This document shows positions 1 through 10,943 of a stretch of 64,000 nucleotides of DNA, piece by piece. The position numbers and the translations under genes were made by a program. Source of the stretch: Juglans regia. Lineage: Eukaryota; Streptophyta; Magnoliopsida; Fagales; Juglandaceae. The notes beneath the pieces were generated by a model that was given only the letters and a program-made list of their open reading frames with translations, did no database searches and had not been told where the DNA came from. How positions within the stretch are numbered: position 1 is the stretch's first letter; each line of letters begins with the position of its first letter. The stretch covers positions 32,002,838-32,066,837 of the forward strand of contig NC_049901.1 of the NCBI RefSeq assembly GCF_001411555.2, in the 5' to 3' direction.

Positions 1-285
1 GAGCTTGGCGTCAAGAAAGAGAGAAACTAACGTGAGGGAGAGAGAAACTTTCATAGTGAGAGAGACTTACGTTGCGTGACGTTAGTGGTGTAAAGTTTGA
101 ACCCTAGAGGAAAAGAGAAGAAACCCTAGTAAAGGAAGGGTTTGGAAGATTGGAGAAAAATAAACCTCAATTTATTAAAATTGAAGTCTCGTAAGTGAGT
201 TACAAAAATAAAATAAAAAACTAGTATTTATTGTGTGTACAAAATAATCAAATAGAGACACGTGTATTTAAAAAAATTCATGATA
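1..285 (-). repeat. 3' LTR of copia-1 (partial)
   Basis: This non-coding stretch lies just beyond the copia-1 RNase H. The purine-rich tract at 286-294 on the minus strand (read as AAAAGGGG) is a likely polypurine tract that would prime second-strand synthesis at the LTR edge. The expected TG start is not intact. The other end of the LTR is outside the window. Confidence 0.5.
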
Positions 286-1112
286 CCCCTTTTAAGATGG
301 AGAGTAGATGGAATGGACTCCCATCTTGGTTATTAAGTGATGAAACTATTGATGACCAAGAGGTTTAGTCAACACATCAGTAAGTTGACCATGTGAAGCC
401 ATGTGAAGCCAGCCTGAATCTTGTCCCAAATGAAGTGGCAATCCAATTCAATGTACTTTGTTCTTTCATGAAAAACTGGGTTGTCAGCAATTTGCAGTGC
501 AGCTTGACTATCACAAAAAAGTTGAGCACTATTAGAATGTAAAATACCAAAATCAGACAAAAGAGTGAGGAACCAGATAACTTCACAAGTAGTAGAAGCC
601 ATGGATCGATATTCAAGTTCTGCTAAGGAGCGAGAAACAATTGATTTTTTTTTTGTCTTCCAGGAAACCAAAAAATTTCCAAGAAAAATACAATAACCAC
701 TGGTAGATCGACAATTGTGAGGGCAAGAAGCCCAATCTGAATCTGCAAAGGCCTTAAGGGATAGAGAATTGGTAGCTAGAAAAAAAATGCCAAGACCAGG
801 AGTACACTTTATGTATTACAAAATTATGTAGCCTGCTTGTAAATGGGGTTGTTTTTGCTGAGCCATATATTGACTTAATCTATGCACAGAGTAAGAAAAA
901 TCTGGCCGTGTCAATGTGAGGTAAAGAAGTCTACCAACAAGTCTACGATAGACAGTAGGTTTAGGCAATAAATCTCTTGCTTCTTTACTTAACTTGACAT
1001 TTTGCTCCATAGGAAAAGAAACATGTTTAGATGCAAGAAAACTAGCATCTTGAAGAATCTCTAAAGAGTATTTTCTTTGACATAGAAAAATACCAGCAGG
1101 AGACCGAGCCAC
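286..1112 (-). pseudogene. copia-1 RT C-terminus and RNase H
   Basis: 816-1112 encodes the RT C-terminal part, including a [20 protein letters not shown] segment typical of copia polyproteins. 369-671 encodes the RNase H end with SRSLAELEYRSMASTTCEV and FCDSQAAL, and 672-815 holds the connecting ADSDWAS motif in matching sense. The reading frame opens at the LINE insertion (1112) and continues at 7030. The piece is fairly well preserved but cannot be made as a protein because the upstream half is displaced by 5.9 kb. Confidence 0.85.
1099..1112. repeat. Left target-site duplication of LINE-1
   Basis: GGAGACCGAGCCAC here is repeated exactly at 7016-7029. Duplications of this length are expected from target-primed reverse transcription. 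Confidence 0.9.
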
Positions 1113-1218
1113 GGGCCCATGTTATTATTTCAATTTTCGTTTTTACTCTTTTTTCTCTCTTCGGGTGAATAGGGTTTCTGCACTACTCCATTTGACTTTG
1201 GCCTCCTCTTGAGGCTGC

Positions 1219-2555
1219 ATGGCAGCCGCTGATGGTGGTGGCACAAGTCGGGCTTCTTTTGCCGACCTGGTTGCTGCTGTTCTGCAGCCCATCCCTGAGA
1301 TGGTGTTGCCGCCCCGTGCCCTTAAGATGGTAGATGGTGAGATATATTTCCAGTTTTCCAAAGAGGAAATAGAACGATATGTTGAACCGTTTATATACTC
1401 TGCGGTCCTCAAGTTTTTGAAACAACGACCTTCTCTGGACGCTGTCCGTGCATTCATTCATAGCCGTTGGGGACTTTCGGATTTACCAGTGGTTTCCTCT
1501 ATGCGATGTACTCAGAACGTTTTTGTGCGCATGGTTAACGAAGTAGATTTTTCTAAAGCTCTATCCAGGGATGTTTGTGAGATTAACGACAGTTTCTATC
1601 ATGTCTTTCGCTGGTCTCTAGAGTTTAATGGAGATGCAGAATCGTCTAGGGTGCCGGTGTGGCTTTCTCTACCTGGTCTCCCTCCTAACTATTACCGTGA
1701 AGCCTTTTTGAAAATCCTTATGGCACCTATCGAGACCTTCATACGTCGGGATAATCCGACTCGATGCGCTACAAGAACTGATGGAGTACGATTGTGTGTG
1801 GAAGTGGATGCAGCGAAAGTACCGTTGAATCACTTCTGGATAGGGGGCCAGGTTTACCTACTAGTCGTAAAGAAGAAGTTGTTTACGAGACTCTTCCTGC
1901 ATATTGCGCTATGTGTAAAATGCAGGGACATAACACACGGACATGCAGAGTTGGAAAACCTGAGAAGACTGGGCAGGTTCGGCGTGGGAAGAAAGAAAAT
2001 CTAGAGGCAGTTAAGGCTATTCCAGAATCTGGGGAAGAACCAGTGCAATAGGTTTCTATTCTTCCGAAAAATTCTGATCCTGTAGTAGAAGAAATATTGG
2101 TGCCTGGTTTGGAAATAGAGAGTCTCGTGGTTGCAGAGGTTCTGAATTCATCTACTGCGGTTACTCTGTTTGACCCAATGGGTGATGCAATAGTTCTCTC
2201 TGACAGAGATTTTAACGTGGTTGTGTTGTTACTGCAAGGTAACTCTGCACCATTGGATGAAAATGCAATCCAAGATGATAACATGGTTTCTGCAAAAACA
2301 TAAGGTGGCTTGATAAATGCATCAGAAATTCCTATTCCGGTTTTTGATGAGAATGCTACGGGTGCTACAGTGGGGGAAACTGCTATGATGTTGCCCAGTG
2401 AGGGGCTGGAGCCGTTTGTGGTGCGGGAAAGGATCGTTGTGCAGAATGAATTATCTGGGGAAGAGGAGCCTGTGGACGTTCATGTAGAGAAAAGGATTGA
2501 GATGGAGAATGCTTCTGAACCTGAACCAGACATTCAAGCAGAGGTTTTCCCATAG
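1219..2555 (+). pseudogene. LINE-1 ORF1, nucleic-acid-binding protein (broken)
   Basis: The first ATG after the element start opens a protein with a DUF4283-like N-terminal region (about residues 30-200) seen in plant L1-type ORF1 proteins. A zinc knuckle follows at about 1900-1945, CAMCKMQGHNTRTC, a C-x2-C-x4-H-x4-C pattern. The two parts lie in different frames: a shift occurs near 1848-1853 in a run of five G, probably a one-base slip. A stop at 2049 and another at 2301 break the acidic C-terminal region, which can be followed to about 2555. The family role is binding the LINE RNA in a ribonucleoprotein; this copy cannot make the full product. Confidence 0.8.
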
Positions 2556-2674
2556 GACAAAGAGTACCTTACTGAGTCTGAGGCCAATGAAGGTAAGAGG
2601 AAATATAAGAAAAAGATGTTTATAAAAATGCGCGGCTCATCTCAGGTTCATGCCCGACATTCAAACCTTGTCTA

Positions 2675-5600
2675 ATGATTGATTCCATTTTTGTATGGAA
2701 TATTAGAGGGTTTGGGACCTCCAGGAGTAGAGTTAAGAAATTGATTGGTAAGTTGAAGCTGAAAGTTGTTGCGCTCTTAGAACCTTTTCATAATTTAGAG
2801 GAAGCTCGTAAATTGACGCGCTGTTTGAATTCTGATAGAGTCATTTCTAATGAGGATGATAGGGGTAAAATCTGGATTTTCTGGAATAGTACTTATGTGG
2901 TGCAGGTGGTTCGAATGGGATTGCAATTTATTTCCATGCTAGTAGGTGAAGGAGCTAAGATGTTTTTGTTCACTGTAGTTTATGCTAAATGTACTATGGT
3001 GGAGAGGCGACAACTTTGGGATGATCTCAATTTTCAAAATTTGGGATCATATCCTTGTGTGTTTGCTGGTGATTTTAATATTATCCGTAATGATTCTGAA
3101 AGGAGGCGTGGTAGGCCTCAACCTAGTATGGCTATGGAGGATTTTAATAATTGGATTAATCAAGGAGGTTTGATGGAAATAGCTACGAAAGGAAGTATGT
3201 TTACATGGTGTAATGGGCAATCGGGGCTTGCCCGCTCCTGGGCACGTCTTGATCGAGCTCTCATGGATAGATCCTTCCTTGCTTTGTTTCCTAATGCTAA
3301 TTGCTCTTATTTGTCTCGTTCTACTTTAGATCATGCTCCTATGTTTATTGAGCTTAAAAAGGATCCGTTCTTCTATGGCCCGACCCCATTCCACTTTCAA
3401 CAAATGTGGGTGGATCACCATAGTTTTCTGGATTGTGTTCGAACTAGTTGGGCATCTCGGGTGGAGGGTTTGGCCTTTCAGATTCTGACTAGAAAATTAA
3501 AGCATACTAAGGTGGTGTTAAGGGAGTGGAATAAGCGGGTCTTTGGTCATACTATTGATTTTCTGGAAAAACAGGTTGAGGAGATTGAGCAACAGCTTCA
3601 AGTAAATTGGAAGGAAAATTTGGAGAAGGAGTTACATATGGCAGTCTCGGATTTGGCAAGCTGGCCCCGGCGGGAAGAAATCCGTTTGGCACAAATGGCA
3701 AAATTAAAATGGAAGGTGGATGGGGATTGTAATTCCAAGTTTTTTCATGCTTGCCTTGTTAATAAGAGGAGAAAAAGAGTGCTTGAAATGAGTTCAAATG
3801 GGGTTGTGGATGAGATGCCGGAAAGCATCCATCAAGGGGTAGTGGAATATTTTTCTTCTTTCCTTCAAGGGGATCAAATGGTTGAGCCTCCTAGGCTAGA
3901 ACAACTAATTGATTCAGTCATCTCAGAGGAGGAAAATGTCTCCCTTCTACATGCTCATTCTATAGAGGAAGTTTATGAGTCCTTGTCTTCCATCCCGTCT
4001 CAAAGTACTCCGGGTCCTGATGGTTTTTGGTCAGGTTTCTATAAAAGTTGCTGGGAGGTGATTAAAGTTGATGTGTGGAATGCAGTTTTGGAATTTTTTA
4101 TGTCCAAACAACTTCCCAGATTCTTCACGACCTCATATTTGGTTTTAATACCAAAGGTAGATTCGCCTATAGGTTTTGACAAATTTCGTCCTATTAGTCT
4201 TTACTCTTTTTTTTATAAAATTTGCTCCAAGATTATTGTGAATAGATTAACAGGTCTCCTGCCTCAACTGATATCTTTGGAGCAAGGAGCTTTTATTTCG
4301 GGAAGGAGTATTTTCGAAAATATTAGCCTTACCCAAGAAATGGTTCACTCTATGAACAAACGTACTCATGGGGGTAATATTATGCTGCAAGTGGATATGG
4401 CGAAAGCTTATGATCGTGTGGACTGGGCTTTTTTTTATTGCAGTTTTGCACAAGTTTGGCTTCTCTTTTGAATTTTGTGAATTGGTGCATTCTTGCATTT
4501 CTAGTCCGTGGTACTCAGTTATGATGAATGGTACGGTCAATGGTTTCTTTCCGAGAGGACGTGGTCTCCGTCAAGGGGATCCTTTATCTCCTTTTTGTTT
4601 ATTATTTAGCAAGAGGTACTTTCCAAGATGGTTCATGCCAGTGTGAGAGATAATAATTTTGGCCAGTTTTATCAAGCCCGAGGTACGCCAGTTGTGTCTC
4701 ATTTAATGTATTCTGATGTCATTATGATTTTTTCTAATGGAAACCAGAGATCGGTCCAAGCTATTCAGAACAACCTGATGCAATATGAGAGATGGTCGGG
4801 TCAGGCTATCAATGTTCAGAAATCTGCGTTGTATTGTTCGAAGCATATTTCTCCCATGCGCAAGCATTGGCTTTTACATCATACTGGGTTCATGGAGGGG
4901 ACCTTCCCTTTCAGATACTAGGTGTGTCGATTATTGTGGGGTGCCTTAAGTAGTGTCATCTAGAAGGCAAGGTGAATAAAGTTAGACAAAAAATCAGTGG
5001 GTGGAAGATGAGGCTACTTTCTACGGGTGGCAAACTTGTTCTACTAAGACATGTTATTTCTAGTATGGCGATTCACCTCTTTGCTGTTTTACAGGTCCCT
5101 CAAGCTACTATTAACAAGATTCATAGATTGATAAGCTCTTTCTTTTGGGGGGGGGGGGGAATCTGGAGGGCAGGAGAAAAGGAAATGGGTGGCTTGGAGA
5201 CATATATGCAATCCTATGGAAGAAGGTGGTCTTGGGTTACGGCATCTTCATGACATGCAAAATTTTTTACACATGCGTTTTGCTTGGAATCTACTACAAG
5301 GTAATTCTTTATGGGCCAATTTTTTCAAAACTAAATATGTGGGTTCGAAGCCTTGGGCATTAGTAGAAGACACGAAAGGTACAAGATTCTGGAGAATGGT
5401 TGCTAATTGTATTCCGTGTTTGCTGAATAAATCAAAATGGAAGAGTAGCGAGGGAGAGATTTTTTTCTGGTATGATAAATGGAGGGGTAATGGTCCTCTC
5501 ATTAATGAGATGCCGCTTGTGGGTTCACCTTTGCTAAAAATTAAAGAGTGTAGATCGTTGGATACTTGGGATGTGGATTTTCTGGAGAGTTTAGTTGGGC

Positions 5601-6859
5601 AAGAGAAGGTGGATGAGATTTTAGTCTCTTTAGCAGGGCCTAAGCCCGGAAAAGATGTTCTTGTTTAGACTCTGACGAAGACAGGTATGGTCTCTACAAA
5701 GTCTGCTTGGCATTGTATTCGCATTAGAGGTTCTCCCCTTGATTGGCATGATTGGATTTGGCATAAATGTCTTCCCTTAAAAATGTCTATTCATTTTTGG
5801 AGGGCTTGGCATATGGCTTTGAGTGTGGATGAACGCTTGTACCGTATTGGTATTCCCCTTGTTTCTAAATGTGATTGTTGTAATGTTGGCCATATTGAAA
5901 ATATTAATCATGTTCTTTTTTAGGGTGAATTTCCGCACAAAGTTTGGTCTTTCTTTGGCACTCTGTTTGGTATTCCTCTAGGTAGATCTTGGATGCAAAA
6001 CTCTGGGACTTGGTTTAGGCATGCTAGCTCTTCTTCTCAGGTGGGTTTTGTTGTTGGCATCATTCCTATCATTGTTACTTGGAGACTATGGAGGCGAAGA
6101 TGTCTGGCGAGAATGGAAGGTATTCGAGAAACTTATGAAGCTATTGTTCATTCTATTTGTGTTTGCCTTGGTTCCCTTTGTCTTGGGGCAAAAAATCCTT
6201 TGTGTTTGTCTAACTGGGATGAGAAGATCTTGGAGGCCTTGCAGATCAAACCGACCGTGCCAAAAGCTCCTTTTTGCAAATTGGTTAAGTGGATTAAGCC
6301 GCCATCGGGTTGGTATAAATTGAACACGGATGGTAGTAGCCTTGGAAATCTGGGACCTTGTGATATTGGTGGGGTTATTCGGACTGAGTCACGATGTTTT
6401 GTCAAGGCTTATGCCTCTCCTATTGGTTATGGTTCAAATAACAAAGCGGAACTTCTTGCGCTTCTCCTTCTAGGTTTGAGAATTTGCATTTCTTTAAATA
6501 TTTCTAATGTGATTATAGAAATGGATTCCATGGTGATTATTTCTTGGTGGATGCGAGGGCGTTGTGGTGTGTGGTACCTTGAGGATTTCTGGGAAGCAAT
6601 TATTGGGTTGACTCGTACTCTTCATTGCCAGTTTCTACATGTGTTTCGTGAAGGTAATATGGTGGTGGATTGGTTAGCCAAGGAAGGGGCTTTAGGTGCA
6701 AATTTGGTCTATTCTAATAATTGTGCTCTTCCGTGGATTCTTCATGGTTTGCTCCGGTTGGACTTCTTAGGTCTCCTAGCTCTAAGAGTTTATGTTTTTT
6801 TTCTTTGGTTTTGGTGGTTTTTTCTATTTTCCTTTGTTTTTGTCATAAGATTGTCATAG
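2675..6859 (+). pseudogene. LINE-1 ORF2: endonuclease, RT, zf-RVT, RNase H (broken)
   Basis: Domains in order: AP endonuclease (WNIRGFG near the start, AGDFNII, LDHAPMF), 2675 to about 3370; reverse transcriptase, about 3990-4900 (TPGPDGF, LQVDMAKAYDRVDW, RQGDPLSPF); zf-RVT, about 5690-5925; RNase H, about 6300-6700 (NTDGSS, KAELLALLLL, EMDS). The first 598 codons are open to 4471, with a frameshift near 4430. More shifts lie near 4640 and 5150, the latter at a run of G. Stops at 5666-5668 and 5921-5923 replace expected Trp. The catalytic YADD box is degraded to YSD-V near 4708-4730. ORF2 normally nicks DNA and reverse-transcribes the LINE RNA at the nick; this copy is inactive. Confidence 0.9.
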
Positions 6860-7015
6860 ATTGTTTTCCTTGGCTGCGGTCCTGTTGGTTTTCCTACAGT
6901 CTTTTTCTTGTTATCACGGTATTCTTCGGCCATAAGAGAGGGAATTATTAATAAAATTGGGAGGAAGTCACTATTGGACATGTGACTTTCCTGCTTTTTT
7001 TTTTAAAAAAAAAAG

Positions 7016-7029
7016 GGAGACCGAGCCAC
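7016..7029. repeat. Right target-site duplication of LINE-1
   Basis: An exact copy of 1099-1112, directly after the A-rich tail of the LINE. Confidence 0.9.
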
Positions 7030-8460
7030 TTCTAAACCAAGAAAATATTTGAGCTGGCCAAGATCCTTAAGCTTGAACTTTTCATCAAGTAAGGACTTCA
7101 AATCCTCCACAGATTTCAAATCATTACTAACTATGAGAATCAACATAAACGATAGTGCAATGAAAGAAGAACCCTTGGACTTGGTAAAGAGTGAATAATC
7201 AGCTTTGAATTGTTTAAATGTCAGATTTATAACAGAAGCTGAAAACTTTGAAAACCATTGTCGTGAGGCATATTTCAAAAAATAAAGTGGTTTGTTCAAC
7301 TTGCAAACCTTGGACCCCCCCTTTCATATGAAATCTAGGAGGTAATGCCATGTACACTTCTTCAGATAAATCTCCATGTAAAAAAGAATTATTGACATCA
7401 AGTTGTGTAAGATGCCGACCTTTCACAGCAGAATAGATAATAGGGTTCGAACAGTAGCCATTTTAGAAACTGGAGAAAAAGTCTCAGAATAATCCAAGCC
7501 TTCCTTTTGGGAATAACCCTTGGCAACCAATCTTGCCTTGTAACGCTCTATGGAGCCATCAGCACGATACTTAATTTTATAGACCCATTTGCAGCCTATG
7601 GGTTTCTTGTCAGGAGGTAAGGAAGTAACAGTGCATGTGTTATTGTATTCTAAGGTTGCAATCTCAGCTAACATGACATCTCTCCAATGAGAGTGCTTGA
7701 CAGCTTGATGATAGAACTCAGGTTCAATATCAGCAGTGATGGACATGCCAAAGGATTTATGTGTAGGAGAAAGATGAGCATAAGAAAGGAAATTGAAAAT
7801 ATCAAATTTAGGATGTGATTAAAGAAATGATGAAGAACCTGATGAAAAAGAACTTGTTGAAGGATCTAATGTGGAGTGTGCAGAAGAAGAAGAATTGCAG
7901 TGAAAATTCTGCAAGTAACCAGGAACTCTTCTGATTCTGGTGGATCTTCTAGGAATTTTAGAAGTGATTGGTGAGATAGCAGGTTGAGTGGCAGGAGAAT
8001 GTGTTTGAATAGGAGAAGGAGAAGATGGAGAATCAGTAGGTGAATCATTTGAAGAGGACATTGTTGAAGGCACAGGAAGTAGATCTAAAGTTGAAGATTC
8101 ACAAGGAAAAACAATAGAAGGAAGAGACAAAAAATGAGAAGAAGTTTTAGATGAAAATGGAAAAATGTGCTCATGAAAAACAACATGTATTGACATAAAA
8201 CATTGATTCGTTTTAATATAAAGAAGTTTGTATCCTTTGATCCCAAAAGGATATCCAAGAAAAATACAAGTACGAGCTTTAGGATCAAATTTGTTGCGAG
8301 ATCTTTGCAAAGTGAAGGCAAAGCATAGGCAACCAAAAGTCCTTAAATGATCATATGAGGGAGGAGTTTGAAACAAAAGTTCAAAAGGAGATGTGTGATT
8401 TAGAAGAGGAGTAAGTAACTTATTAATAATGTAGGTGGCTGTTAAAACAGCATCACCCAA
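7030..8460 (-). pseudogene. copia-1 integrase C-terminus and RT N-terminus
   Basis: 7819-8460 encodes the end of the copia integrase region (AATYIINK-like start, TFGCLCFA, CIFLGYPFGIKGYKL) and a Ser/Pro-rich linker. 7423-7746 encodes the RT start ([42 protein letters not shown]). 7030-7426 continues the RT in other frames, including [13 protein letters not shown] and [17 protein letters not shown]. The last residues join in frame to the segment at 1112. Frameshifts near 7423 and 7300 break it. Confidence 0.85.
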
Positions 8461-9596
8461 AAAATAATAGGTAAATGAGATTGAACCATCATTGTGCTAG
8501 CTACATTAAGTATGTGCTGATGTTTTCTCTCCACAACAGAATTCTGCTATGAAGTTTCAATGCAATTGTGTTGATGTATAATACCTTTGGAATGAAGAAA
8601 TTGAGAAAAAGAAAATTTTGCACCATGATCAGTACGATTTTGTTTTTTTGAGATGAAATTGTGTTTTAATCAACTTAAAAAAAAAAAAACTTTAAAAACA
8701 TGTGAAACCTTATATTTATGCTTAAGAAGGTAAAGCCATGTGGCACGAGTTGAATCATCAATAATAGTAAAAAATATATATATAGCCTTCAACAGTAGGA
8801 ACAAAATATGGTCCTCAAACATCACAATGCACAAGATCAAAAGAGGCAGCATATAGATGAACATTATTAGGAAAAGATAATTTTATTTGTTTAGCTAATG
8901 GACAAACCATACTAGGATTGCATGGAACAGTCAAATGTGGAACAAATTTATTCACAAACATCATCCTAGAATTAGAAGGATGACAAAGTCTATTATGCCA
9001 AAGCTCATACTTAGAGCTTTTGGATGACACAGAACAAGCATGTAAAGGCATGTTATCAAGTAAGAAGGCAGTATATGAAGCAGGTTTAGAAAAAGAAAAG
9101 CCTGATTGCTACAGTATATAAAGTCCTCCTTGTTGTCTACCCACTTCAATCAACCTCCAACAAGTCAGGTCCTGAATGAAGCATAGGTCAAATGAAAATA
9201 AGAAATAAAAAGTTAGTGACTAAGTTAATTTGCTGATAGAAATTAATTTGAATTTGAAAGAAGGGACACATAGAACACCATGTAAACAAAGGTGTTTAGA
9301 AACATGAACAGAGCCAATATGTGTAACAGACACAAATTGACCATTAGGAAGCTTAACAGAGGCATTAATAGATTTGGTAATAGAAGAAAAATAATCAATA
9401 GAAGGAACCATATGCTCTGTGGCTCTTGTATCAAGAATCCAAACATTTGAGTCAAATGTAACAAATTGAATGGAAGAGAAAACAGAGTATTGATTATCAT
9501 TAAGAGGAAAAGTTCTACCAGGAAAAAGGAGAAGTCATAGTGACTGCATTTACAGCAGGAGAAACCTCATCAGTATCGTTTGGAGAGTCTCCTAGA
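8461..9596 (-). pseudogene. copia-1 protease, GAG-pre-integrase and integrase core (degenerate)
   Basis: 9220-9500 encodes a retroviral-type aspartic protease region. The expected DSGA active-site motif reads DTRA in WILDTRATEHM, a change that should inactivate it. 8815-9051 carries the GAG-pre-integrase zinc region (ELWHNRLCHPS), and 8480-8860 holds remnants of the integrase core (HCDV, then a stop-ridden stretch). Everything is on the minus strand, upstream of the integrase C-terminus. No gag is visible; it was probably lost at the junction near 9597. Confidence 0.75.
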
Positions 9597-9846
9597 AAAT
9601 TCTACACTTTAAGATCAAAAGATCTAGATGATTTCTCTAGAAAATTGTAGAGAGAGAGGAGAGTTTTTCTCTTTTTTACATAGACTTTTTTCACACTCTA
9701 TTTAATGTACGTAAACTCTTACTTAAAGAGTTTTCACATGGAAAGTTAATTAACTTCCCTGAAGTTGTGATAGTGGTGGGGAGTTAATTAATAACCCCCC
9801 GACCCATGTGGACACATCATGGGTCATGGGGTACCCACTACCAATA
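9597..9846 (-). repeat. Probable 3' LTR of copia-2
   Basis: This stretch is bounded on the right by the polypurine tract. On the minus strand it has a TATA-like ACATTAAATAGAG (near 9700) followed by a CT-rich stretch, fitting a short copia LTR. The usual TG start reads TA. The left end is inferred from where copia-1 coding sequence stops. Confidence 0.5.
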
Positions 9847-10943
9847 TCTCCCACTTGTCCATAATGGGTGATATACCCATTAACAATGTCCTCCTCATCT
9901 CTCAATCAATTATCCCCCATACAAAAAATGAAACGTGCGACCTGATGAAAAAGTAAAGGGTAGGAGTACTATATTAAATCACCATCATACTATGATAGTA
10001 CATCACTCATAATATCTCGTATATGCCCCAGACTATTTGATCTCACTAGGTCAAGGGTCCTTAATCCCTCATGAGTTTATAACTCAAAGTAATTTTTGAC
10101 CTCACATTATATAATATGGTCATGATTATATCAAGTCAAAATGACATAATCGCCTGGATTATGAGACATATAATAACAAGAATCCAAACAATCTTCCCTA
10201 GACACTCATGTCATTTCAATTAGACTTGACTACTTTCTTAGGCATGCTCCGAGAGACTGTATCATTTGTGGCCCTAAGAAAACATGCTAAAGTAGCAACA
10301 TTAAGTTTTCATCTTATGACATAGTTTCAGGTTCAAGGACATAGGAATAGATCATTTATTGATCCATTAGGGCTCACATAGTGATGGAGCAGGGACCCAT
10401 GCAATCACTCCCTCATATGGTAGTCTATAGCACATACAGTATGAAATGTATGTTACAACGGAACTCCACTTAATTGGGCTTGTCACATTCAAACACAGTA
10501 GGAGCCTTAGTCTAGTCGCCACAAAGGAGCTCTAACTTGAGTTTCTCAGCACAATTACTCATCTAGCGATTGCCTAAGATCTCACATTCCGCTTTAATCA
10601 AGCTTCATGTAGTTGTGCAAATATTTCATATACAACTCTTAAAAGTCTCAACTTAGCCAAGGTAAGGTGACATTCTTTAAATCTATCTTGAATGCTCCAA
10701 AAGTATTAAGATGTTTACATGCTCACTTTCCAAGCGCCTAAGTAATCAATTTGTCTCATCTTGCTCACTATTCAAGCGCCAAGGTGATCATCCATGTGAG
10801 TGGATTGATCTTTGCTTAGTAACATCTTTATAATGTGTGCATTTCACTTAGTATCAATTAATTAATAATATGAGATAAATACAATAATCTCACTGCAATA
10901 GATACTAACAATAAAGTCTAAGTTATCCTCAATACAACATATA
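9847..10943 (-). other. Long 3' non-coding region of copia-2
   Basis: About 1.1 kb lies between the RNase H stop (10944-10946) and the polypurine tract. No long reading frame or recognisable domain was seen on either strand. Most copia elements have only a short spacer here. Confidence 0.5.

Larger units (their letters stand above)
1113..7015 (+). mobile_element. Full-length L1-type LINE (LINE-1)
   Basis: A non-LTR retrotransposon about 5.9 kb long, with ORF1 (DUF4283-like domain and zinc knuckle) and ORF2 (AP endonuclease, reverse transcriptase, zf-RVT, RNase H), ending in an A-rich tail at about 7003-7014. A perfect 14-bp duplication flanks it (1099-1112 and 7016-7029), which fixes both ends and shows insertion into copia-1. 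It appears complete at the 5' end. Both ORFs are now broken. Confidence 0.92.
1..9596 (-). mobile_element. Ty1/copia retrotransposon copia-1, split by a LINE
   Basis: Read on the minus strand from right to left the order is protease, GAG-pre-integrase, integrase, reverse transcriptase (RT), RNase H, LTR, which is the Ty1/copia order. The RT stops at 7030 and resumes at 1112, because a LINE (1113-7015) lies between; the residues on either side of the gap run together in one frame. The gag end is cut near 9597, where the LTR of copia-2 starts, and the 3' LTR runs off the left edge. The coding parts are broken by stops and frameshifts, so this is a dead copy. The boundary at 9596 is approximate. 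Confidence 0.85.
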
